From Bacteroidota bacterium (GTDB taxonomy: Bacteria; Bacteroidota; Bacteroidia; Chitinophagales; UBA2359): a stretch of 8,007 bases of DNA. Both the position numbers and the translations under genes were made by a program. Where the stretch lies: NCBI GenBank assembly GCA_020631675.1, contig JAHDGT010000196.1:1-8007 (forward strand), read 5' to 3'. The notes below the pieces were generated by a model, which was not told where the DNA came from, did not search any database, and saw only the letters and a program-made list of their open reading frames with translations. Position 1 is the stretch's first letter, and every line of letters starts with the position of its first letter. This document shows, piece after piece, positions 1-5,777 of this stretch.

Positions 1-1
1 A

Positions 2-997
2 CTCCACGATGTTCACTATTCAAAAGTTGATATCAAGGCACCGGTCAATGCTGATCTAATTCAACAGATCAATGCGCATGATGCCTTGATCATAGGGGGA
101 GGTGGACTATTTCTAAAGGATACCAACCCCAACCAAGCATCAGGCTGGCAATGGGCCATACCCAATGCACTACTTGAGCAAATCAATGTGCCTATTTTCG
201 TTTATACTGTTGGCTATAATCGTTTTCGTGGGCAAGGTGATTTCGACCCGATCTTTAAAGAAAGTCTCCAGCTCTTATTAGAAAAGAGTGCTTTCTTCGG
301 TATTCGTAATCATGGTAGTATCAATTCTATAAAAAAGTATGTTCCAGATTCTTTACACGATAAAATCGTTTATCAACCTTGTGTCACTACGGTACTCAAT
401 AAATTTTATCCCGACTTAAATAACAGCAGTCAAAGTCTTCCTATTGCAGAGCGTGGTACTATTGGTCTCAATATCGCTTTAGACAGAAAAAACCTGAGAT
501 TCGGTGAACATACCGAAGCCGTGATGGACCGATTAGCTGCCGCACTCAAAAAACTTGTCGCACAAGGGCATCGATTGGTTCACATCTCCCACTGCTATGT
601 AGATTTAGAAGCAGAAGACTGGTTGCGTGCAAGGGGTGTGGAATTTGACAGTGTCAACATCACCAGTCATACAACGGCAAAAGCCCTAAAAACTTTTAAT
701 GACCTGAACCTAAAAGTGGTCATAGGCATGCGCGGTCACAGCCAGATGATCCCCTTCGGTTTGGATATTCCCATTTTCAGTTTGATCAGCCATGAAAAGG
801 TGGGTTACTTCTTAAAAGACATTCAACACCCAGAGTGGGGTGCAGAGGTAACTGACCCTGACTTAACGGATAAGATCCTGCAGTTCGTGGATTATTTGAA
901 TCAAGGTGAGGTGGAACAAGCCTTACGCAAAGCACAGAACGATATTTGGGATGTGACATTGGGGAATTTTAAAGACATAAAACAAGAACTGACATAA
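2..997 (+). CDS. Polysaccharide pyruvyl transferase family protein, 5' end outside window
   Basis: The reading frame is open from base 2 to a TAA at 995-997 (331 codons), so the true start lies upstream; a TTG at base 86 falls inside the conserved core and is not a credible start. The glycine-rich stretch IIGGGGLFLKD (about residues 29-39 of the visible part), the FFGIRNHGS segment and the late GMRGHSQMIPFGLDIPIFSL segment are typical of the polysaccharide pyruvyl transferase family (PF04230). Members transfer pyruvate from phosphoenolpyruvate to sugar hydroxyls, making acidic ketals on exopolysaccharide or cell-wall glycans, in the cytoplasm. The family usually runs 300-400 residues, so only a short N-terminal part is missing. 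It is followed after 10 nt by the secreted-protein gene, suggesting co-transcription. The exact acceptor cannot be inferred, and some family members have other roles. The family call is confident. Confidence 0.88.
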   Translation, partial: LHDVHYSKVDIKAPVNADLIQQINAHDALIIGGGGLFLKDTNPNQASGWQWAIPNALLEQINVPIFVYTVGYNRFRGQGDFDPIFKESLQLLLEKSAFFGIRNHGSINSIKKYVPDSLHDKIVYQPCVTTVLNKFYPDLNNSSQSLPIAERGTIGLNIALDRKNLRFGEHTEAVMDRLAAALKKLVAQGHRLVHISHCYVDLEAEDWLRARGVEFDSVNITSHTTAKALKTFNDLNLKVVIGMRGHSQMIPFGLDIPIFSLISHEKVGYFLKDIQHPEWGAEVTDPDLTDKILQFVDYLNQGEVEQALRKAQNDIWDVTLGNFKDIKQELT

Positions 998-1007
998 ATT
1001 AGATTTC

Positions 1008-2900
1008 ATGAAACAACTATCAGGCTTCTTCCTCCTATCACTTCTCAAGCTTTACTTTTCGTCTCCTTTAATTCAAGCCCAAGAAAACAATAATTGGTAT
1101 TTCGGCTGGAACGCAGGTATTAGTTTTGAAAGTGGGTCAGCAACAGCTCTTACAGATGGACAGATTTATACAATCGAAGGTGTAGCCACAATCTCTGATA
1201 TAGCCACAGGTGATTTGCTTTTTTATTCGGATGGTTTGACCGTCTGGAACAAAAATCACGATGTTATGGCAGGAGGAACAGGTCTTCTTGGCCACGAAAA
1301 TGCTACGCATGCCATTACTATCGTTCCAAACCCTGATTTTTACACTGGTGGTCTCAATAGTCATCTATTTTACTTATTCACAAATGATTTTAAAAACAGT
1401 TCTAATGGTTTCAGATACAGCATTGTAGACCTTTCCGCAAACGATGGTAATGGTGAAGTGATAGAAAAAAACACACTGATTCTTTCACAAAACACCGAGC
1501 GTTGCACAGCAATACACTCATGCGAAGCAGGAAAGATATGGGTAATGACAAAAGTATATGGGAATGATGAGTTTCTGTCCATACCTATTATTAGCTCTGG
1601 CATCCAGTTACCTGATATGGTCAGTTCTTTCACAGGTTCATCTACCAACATCAATAACGATAAAGTCGGGGTTTTAAAAAGCAGTCCAAGTGGAGATGCC
1701 ATAGCAATGGCTTTCCTTCAAAGTGATAAGGTGGAATACTACCCCTTTGACCGATTTAGCGGACTGATCTCGCCCGCCACTTATACTTTCAGTGGAGTAG
1801 ATCAAGCTTATGGAATCGAATTTTCTCCAGACGGAAATAGGCTATACATAGCCAACTTCGAAAAAGATAAATCTATATACCAATACGATATAACAAGTGA
1901 CAATCCTGAATTATCTCAAGAAATAATCCATACAACTCCAGACTATATTTTCGGACAAATGCAACTTGGCCCTGATGGGAAAATATACCTCTCCAGGGGA
2001 ATCAGAGAGGATGGAGTTATCGTCGGTGTTCCCAGTCTAGCCGTTATCAATAATCCAAATGAAGTTGGGGCTTCATGTAATTTCCAAGAAGATGCTTTCT
2101 ACCTTGCTGGAAATTACTCCAAAGTGGGCTTGCCCAATTTTGTCAGAGGTATCCCTTATCCTACAATAGAGGTTGACCTTTTAGCTCCTGAGAGTATCTG
2201 TGCCGACGAAGAATTAATTTTAAGTCCTTCTTCAGCCTATGAATATGACTCTTATTTATGGCAAGATGGTTCTACCTTGTCAACTCTTGAAGTTAGCGAC
2301 GCTGGCTTTTACTCTGTAACAGTAACAGCCGGTTGTTCTACAGACTCCGATTCTGTTTATGTTGATGTGATCCCTTTAGCATATGCTGATCTGGGCAATG
2401 ATACCACTATATGCTCCGCTCCCCTTTCGTTAGGCATAGATCATCTTTCCACAGACAATTATCTATGGTCAACAGGGGATACCTCACCTCAAATCACAGT
2501 AAGTGAAAGTGGATTTTACCAAATCACAGTTTCAAACATTTGTGGCTCAGATGAAGACGAAATAGAAGTTATGTTTGAAGAGCCGTCTCCAGAAAGTGGA
2601 ATACTTCTAATACCCAGCGCATTCTCACCGAACAACGATGGAATAAATGACTTTTTAGAAATAAGTACCCCCTCGGAAAACGTATTCGACTTCCTCTTCA
2701 TCGCATACGACCGCTGGGGTAATCGCATCTTTGAAAGTGATGATCCTGATTTTTCCTGGGATGGTTCGTATCCATCCAATGACCAAAGTCAAGCCGCTGA
2801 ATTATCTGTAGTAGCCTACTATTGTACAGCTACAGTAAAAGTGGGTTGTAATGAAGAAGAGACAATCACTCAAAAAGGTAATATTACCATATTACGGTGA
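1008..2900 (+). CDS. Secreted beta-propeller/Ig-like protein with gliding-motility-associated (CHU_C, type IX secretion) C-terminal domain
   Basis: The 630-residue product begins with a Sec signal peptide (K2, hydrophobic run about 6-20, likely cleavage after LIQAQ near residue 25). Residues about 28-385 resemble the Bacteroidota WYFG...GISFESG / EGVATISD...GDLLFYSDGLTVWN family, with propeller-like blades (EFSPDGNRLYIANF at 272-285, LGPDGKIYLSRG at 320-331). Two Ig/PKD-like repeats follow, about 389-455 and 458-522, each with a YLW...GFY.VTV pattern and paired cysteines. Residues about 535-630 form the CHU_C (PF13585) domain: IPSAFSPNNDGINDFLEI, then YDRWGNRIFES and a final strand NITILR. 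Proteins with this domain are exported by the type IX system and kept at or released from the cell surface. The start is the ATG 10 nt after the preceding stop; no Shine-Dalgarno is seen, as usual in this phylum. No catalytic motif is visible, so the ligand or role (adhesin, motility) is unknown. Confidence 0.9.
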   Translation: MKQLSGFFLLSLLKLYFSSPLIQAQENNNWYFGWNAGISFESGSATALTDGQIYTIEGVATISDIATGDLLFYSDGLTVWNKNHDVMAGGTGLLGHENATHAITIVPNPDFYTGGLNSHLFYLFTNDFKNSSNGFRYSIVDLSANDGNGEVIEKNTLILSQNTERCTAIHSCEAGKIWVMTKVYGNDEFLSIPIISSGIQLPDMVSSFTGSSTNINNDKVGVLKSSPSGDAIAMAFLQSDKVEYYPFDRFSGLISPATYTFSGVDQAYGIEFSPDGNRLYIANFEKDKSIYQYDITSDNPELSQEIIHTTPDYIFGQMQLGPDGKIYLSRGIREDGVIVGVPSLAVINNPNEVGASCNFQEDAFYLAGNYSKVGLPNFVRGIPYPTIEVDLLAPESICADEELILSPSSAYEYDSYLWQDGSTLSTLEVSDAGFYSVTVTAGCSTDSDSVYVDVIPLAYADLGNDTTICSAPLSLGIDHLSTDNYLWSTGDTSPQITVSESGFYQITVSNICGSDEDEIEVMFEEPSPESGILLIPSAFSPNNDGINDFLEISTPSENVFDFLFIAYDRWGNRIFESDDPDFSWDGSYPSNDQSQAAELSVVAYYCTATVKVGCNEEETITQKGNITILR

Positions 2901-2926
2901 TTATCGCGCATTCGTTAGCAAACGTT

Positions 2927-2961
2927 AAAAGACGGTTTTTATTTCGAAAACCGTCTTTTTT
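2927..2961 (+). terminator. Rho-independent terminator after the secreted-protein gene
   Basis: A perfect 13-bp stem pairs 2927-2939 (AAAAGACGGTTTT) with 2947-2959 (AAAACCGTCTTTT) around a 7-nt loop, and the 3' arm runs into T residues. It lies 26 nt after the TGA of the secreted-protein gene. The A-rich 5' arm gives a T-rich tail on the opposite strand as well, so it could act in both directions, although no minus-strand gene points into it. Confidence 0.9.
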
Positions 2962-3048
2962 CATTTAAACCAATATACCATTTCAGCATCAAAGAATCGT
3001 ATTTAGCAAGCAATTAGCTTGAATATACCGAGCGCACCACAGCTCAAT

Positions 3049-3110
3049 TAAATGCCTAAGGTTTCAACTTACAAACACCTAACCAATAAGCTTTTAGGCA
3101 TTTATTTTTA
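3049..3110 (+). terminator. Long-loop inverted repeat, possible weak terminator
   Basis: TAAATGCCTAA (3049-3059) pairs perfectly with TTAGGCATTTA (3094-3104), giving an 11-bp stem around a 34-nt loop, followed by a T-rich stretch (TTTTTA). The loop is long for a classical terminator, so this may instead be a structured element or a remnant. It lies between two better terminators and no coding gene ends just before it. Confidence 0.35.
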
Positions 3111-3142
3111 TAGCAATGACAATTTTGGGGGACATTATGTCG

Positions 3143-3186
3143 AAGCACCTTTCCGGAGCGTATTCCGGGGGGTGCTTTTGTTTTTA
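3143..3186 (+). terminator. Orphan Rho-independent terminator
   Basis: The outer stem AAGCACC (3143-3149) pairs with GGTGCTT (3171-3177). The inner stem CCGGA (3153-3157) pairs with TCCGG (3164-3168), with two T-G wobble pairs linking them and a 6-nt loop. The 3' arm is followed by TTGTTTTTATA. This is a convincing plus-strand terminator but no open reading frame ends before it. It either backs up the terminator at 2927 or ends a short non-coding transcript. The minus strand lacks a T tract after the hairpin. Confidence 0.75.
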
Positions 3187-3206
3187 TAAGTTAACGAGTC
3201 GTTTCT

Positions 3207-3220
3207 ACTAATTAATTAGT
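3207..3220. promoter_or_regulatory. Perfect 14-bp palindrome, candidate BlaI-type operator
   Basis: ACTAATTAATTAGT is its own reverse complement and overlaps the first base of the TTG box of the promoter for the BlaI-type repressor gene. BlaI/MecI proteins bind dyad-symmetric operators at their own promoters as dimers, so autoregulation at this site is plausible. The assignment rests on position and symmetry only; AT-rich palindromes also occur by chance. Confidence 0.45.
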
Positions 3221-3250
3221 TGACAAACGTATCAAATAGTCGTAATTTTG
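3220..3250 (+). promoter_or_regulatory. Bacteroidota-type promoter of the blaI/M56 unit
   Basis: TTG at 3220-3222 and TAATTTTG at 3243-3250 match the Bacteroidota -33 (TTG) and -7 (TAnnTTTG) boxes with a 20-nt spacer, within the usual range. Transcription would begin around 3257, leaving only about 10 nt before the ATG at 3268, consistent with the short, Shine-Dalgarno-free leaders common in this phylum. Confidence 0.7.
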
Positions 3251-3267
3251 CTACAAAGCGATGACCT

Positions 3268-3657
3268 ATGAATAAGAAGAGTAGTTTATTAACTCCCTTA
3301 GAGCTTAAAATCATGAATATTTTATGGCGACTAAAAAAAGGGTTTCTAAAAGAGATCGTTGAAGCTTGGCCGGCTGATCCTAACGAAAAAAAGCCGCACC
3401 ACAATACCATCGCCACTACCATCCGTATATTAGAGGATAAGTCTTATATAGAGCATGAAACTTTCGGTAGAATGCATCAGTATTCTCCCAAGATGAGTAG
3501 ACTGGACTACCAAAAGAAGTTGTTAACCAATGTCATTGAAAATGCCTTTTCCGGTAGTGCGACTTCATTGGTTTCTGCTCTTATGGACAATGATAAGGTG
3601 AGTAATGAAGAGTTAAACGAGATTCAGGATTTGATCAACGATAGTAAGAAAGAATAG
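3268..3657 (+). CDS. BlaI/MecI/CopY-family transcriptional repressor
   Basis: The 129-residue protein has the size and layout of the BlaI/MecI family (PF03965). Its N-terminal winged helix spans about residues 8-78: LTPLELKIMNILWRLKKGFLK, then PHHNTIATTIRILEDKSYIEHE with the recognition-helix TxxxTIRxLEDK pattern and the wing GRMHQYSP. A C-terminal dimerisation tail (about 84-129) carries the family's FSGSATSLVSAL and SNEELNEIQDLI patterns. Such repressors bind palindromic operators as dimers and are inactivated by cleavage triggered by a partner M56 peptidase, which is encoded 25 nt downstream. The ATG at 3268 is preceded by a strong promoter and a palindrome that may be its own operator. 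The regulated target besides the operon itself is unknown; there is no beta-lactamase gene here, so antibiotic resistance should not be assumed. Confidence 0.92.
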   Translation: MNKKSSLLTPLELKIMNILWRLKKGFLKEIVEAWPADPNEKKPHHNTIATTIRILEDKSYIEHETFGRMHQYSPKMSRLDYQKKLLTNVIENAFSGSATSLVSALMDNDKVSNEELNEIQDLINDSKKE

Positions 3658-3682
3658 CTCCCGCCCCCTACAAGCGCTGTAT

Positions 3683-4861
3683 ATGACAGATGTGCTTATT
3701 AATTACCTGCTGATCACCTACTTACTTTCTATTGTAGGAACATTGCTGTACTTGTTTTTAAGAAACAAAGTGAGTTTAGATACCCGTAGGTGGTTGCTAT
3801 TGGGCACTATAGGTTTCAGCTTAGCTATTCCTTGGGTAATGGACAGCTTAAAGGCGCATACTGATGCGCATATTTACGAAGTGTGTCTTCATGAACACAC
3901 GATACCTGAAGATGTCTGGCTGGCTTATTGCCCGGATCAGGGCGAGGAAATGGAAATGTGCTATGAATTAGCTGCTAGTACGGAAGGGTTTTGTAATTGC
4001 CAAGAGGTCGTCTTGGATAATCTGATACTTTTCAAATCACAACCGACTTATGACTTTCTACTCGCGTCACGACCACTGATACTCAATGCGGTTCCTATTC
4101 TTGCTTGCATCATACTTTTACTCTTATTCGTTAGAATAGCTTATTTATTTTACATCATACGCATTAGCAAAAAGGAGGAGTTGAAACTGGGTAATCAAAA
4201 ATACATCATTCTATACCCGCCTAGACCTATAAGCGTTGGTTCTTTTCAGCTTTTTCACTCTTACATCATCTGGCAAGATGATTTATCAATATTAAAAGAA
4301 AAAGAAAGAAATGCCATATTGTGGCATGAGGTAGCCCATATCGTACAAAAAGATACTTGGAGTAAAATCGGGCTAAGTGCCCTGCAGGTTATTTGGATAT
4401 TTAATCCAGTATTTTATTTCCTAAGAAAAGAACTCGACCGTTTAAGTGAGTTCATCGCTGATCGTTTCGCGATCATCAATAATGGAGATACACCTCAAGA
4501 TTATGCTCAGCTATTGTTAAAAATGAAAAAACTGCAGTTAGCTAGTACACTTCAATCTACAGCAACGGAAGGGGGAGCTATGGTTTCCTATTTTGGAGAA
4601 AGTGAACTAAAAGCCAGAGTGAAACAGATTCTTTCCAAAAAGACACAGACAAGACGCTTTAACTACCAACATTTATCCACTCCCTTCATCGGCTTATTGT
4701 TATTTAGTATTTCTATAACGAATTACTATTCCATGCCCGTAATAACTAGGCAGCTTGATCATTTGAAAGTATATCAGTCTATCGCGACCTTAGAGCATGA
4801 AAGCGGGCAACAAGTATTCTGCAGAAACTGCATCAAAAAACAAAACACCCTTGATCAATAA
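3683..4861 (+). CDS. BlaR1-type M56 family membrane metallopeptidase without a large sensor domain
   Basis: The 392-residue integral membrane protein has the M56 zinc motif HEVAH (H215, E216, H219) and the downstream LSEFIADRF (E256, D260) that completes the site. Hydrophobic segments at about 4-26, 37-52, 131-158 and 332-350 fit the four-helix BlaR1 topology. The basic loops RNK...TRR (27-36), RISKK (160-164) and KK...TRR (319-325) place the protease domain in the cytoplasm. The loop between helices 2 and 3 (about 53-130, predicted periplasmic) holds five cysteines (68, 83, 93, 104, 106). The short tail after helix 4 has a CRNC motif (380-383). BlaR1's penicillin-binding sensor domain is absent. 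It probably transmits a signal that leads to cleavage of the BlaI-type repressor encoded 25 nt upstream. The inducing signal is unknown; the cysteines suggest redox or metal, which is inference. Confidence 0.88.
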   Translation: MTDVLINYLLITYLLSIVGTLLYLFLRNKVSLDTRRWLLLGTIGFSLAIPWVMDSLKAHTDAHIYEVCLHEHTIPEDVWLAYCPDQGEEMEMCYELAASTEGFCNCQEVVLDNLILFKSQPTYDFLLASRPLILNAVPILACIILLLLFVRIAYLFYIIRISKKEELKLGNQKYIILYPPRPISVGSFQLFHSYIIWQDDLSILKEKERNAILWHEVAHIVQKDTWSKIGLSALQVIWIFNPVFYFLRKELDRLSEFIADRFAIINNGDTPQDYAQLLLKMKKLQLASTLQSTATEGGAMVSYFGESELKARVKQILSKKTQTRRFNYQHLSTPFIGLLLFSISITNYYSMPVITRQLDHLKVYQSIATLEHESGQQVFCRNCIKKQNTLDQ

Positions 4862-4873
4862 AGACCAAGGGTG
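4834..4873 (-). terminator. Terminator of the thioredoxin-like gene, possibly bidirectional
   Basis: CACCCTTG (4846-4853) pairs with CAAGGGTG (4866-4873) around a 12-nt loop. Read on the minus strand, the stem is followed by TTTTGTTTTTTG, a good T tract, so it should end transcripts from the minus-strand thioredoxin-fold gene about 130 nt away. On the plus strand it overlaps the last codons of the M56 peptidase gene and is followed by a weaker CTTTCAGCTT, so it may also serve that operon. Confidence 0.7.
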
Positions 4874-5000
4874 CTTTCAGCTTATTCTGACTGATTGTAT
4901 TATAGGGTATAATAAGGGGTGAAACGGTTCCCTTTTCCTCAGCCAGCTCAAGCCAGCCGCGAATTTACGTTTTTTCACCCACAAGTCATATTCCTTTCTC

Positions 5001-5570
5001 TTATTCAGGAATCTTAGATTTGAATTTGCGTTCGAACATCGCATAAGGTATATGTTTCGCTGCATATCCCTCGGCAAAGTAATGTAACACGCCATCCATA
5101 TCACGAGGGGCTAAATAACCCGGTACCACCTGTTCTTTACTGAAAGTACGATCCAAAAAGACGGTTGAGGGTAAACCCATCTGTCCGTCTAAGAGTGCCA
5201 AGGCCAGCTCATGAGCACCTCTCCTTCCCTGCTGGTAATATTCGTAAGTTTCACCGCCGATCGTTATAGGCTCTCGCTGCTCTGCATTGAACTTGATGGC
5301 ATAAAAGTTATCGTTGATGTACTCAGCAATGTCTTCATGTCCGTAGGTATCTCTGTCCATGCGCTTGCACCATCCGCACCAATCGGCATAGATATCAACC
5401 AGGATGCGCTTAGGCTCTTCTTTACTAGCCGCTATCGCCTCTTCAAAAGTCATCCAATTCACCTTTGTTCTTTCTTTAGCTTTTTTATCGCCCCATCCGA
5501 AAGAACTCAACAGCAAGAATGCTCCTAAGGTCATAGTCAGTATACTAAGTGTCCAAGTTATCTTTTTCAT
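5001..5570 (-). CDS. Exported thioredoxin-fold protein (CGWC active site)
   Basis: The 189-residue protein starts with a Sec-type signal peptide (KK at 2-3, hydrophobic stretch about 5-25, no lipobox cysteine), so it should act in the periplasm. The thioredoxin-like domain spans about 38-170. It contains ILVDIYADWCGWCKRMDRDTY with redox cysteines C65 and C68, and the likely cis-proline in GLPSTVFLD (P134). A segment of about 30 residues around 100-130 lies between the NFYAIKFNAE strand and the cis-Pro strand, as in the thioredoxin_7/DUF255-like branch common in Bacteroidota. It is probably a disulfide reductase or isomerase, or a cytochrome or oxidative-stress helper; the partner is unknown. 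The ATG at 5568-5570 puts the signal peptide at the very start. It converges on the blaI/M56 operon and shares the intervening terminator. Confidence 0.9.
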   Translation of the reverse strand: MKKITWTLSILTMTLGAFLLLSSFGWGDKKAKERTKVNWMTFEEAIAASKEEPKRILVDIYADWCGWCKRMDRDTYGHEDIAEYINDNFYAIKFNAEQREPITIGGETYEYYQQGRRGAHELALALLDGQMGLPSTVFLDRTFSKEQVVPGYLAPRDMDGVLHYFAEGYAAKHIPYAMFERKFKSKIPE

Positions 5571-5618
5571 ATCTAATTGATTTTTCTGTATCTACTTACT
5601 TAGAAGAAACGGGAGACA

Positions 5619-5626
5619 CAAAGTTA
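5619..5626 (-). promoter_or_regulatory. Candidate -7 box for the thioredoxin-fold gene
   Basis: On the minus strand this reads TAACTTTG, an exact match to the Bacteroidota -7 consensus TAnnTTTG. It would give a leader of roughly 40 nt before the ATG. No clear TTG is found at the expected -33 distance (the sequence there reads TTTCTCTG), so the assignment is tentative. Confidence 0.45.
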
Positions 5627-5777
5627 CATCCATGATATGACATCAGAGAAATAACTTTACCTCCTAATTACGCTATTCTGGGCTTGCTTGTTGTATATCC
5701 GTTAAAAATTGATAAAAAATAACTTTCTACGGGATTTTACATGCCTTTATCTGCTCTTATTCACAAACGATAAGACA

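Noticed and set aside
3268..4861. Beta-lactam resistance operon
   Set aside because: The repressor and M56 peptidase families match, but there is no penicillin-binding sensor domain and no beta-lactamase or PBP2a gene in the window.
4877..4978. Minus-strand reading frame starting at a GTG near 4978, about 33 codons, between the thioredoxin-fold gene and the terminator
   Set aside because: No ATG start, no recognisable family, and the longer version overlaps the thioredoxin-fold gene out of frame; more likely the 3' untranslated region of that gene.
5720..5727. TAACTTTC as a -7 promoter box for rpn
   Set aside because: One mismatch to TAnnTTTG, and the nearest upstream TTG (5691-5693) is 26 nt away, outside the usual spacing.
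5709..5777. N-terminal extension of the rpn gene from a TTG at 5709
   Set aside because: It adds a hydrophobic leader unlike Rpn proteins; the ATG at 5778 gives the expected N-terminus next to the FDRIFKE block.
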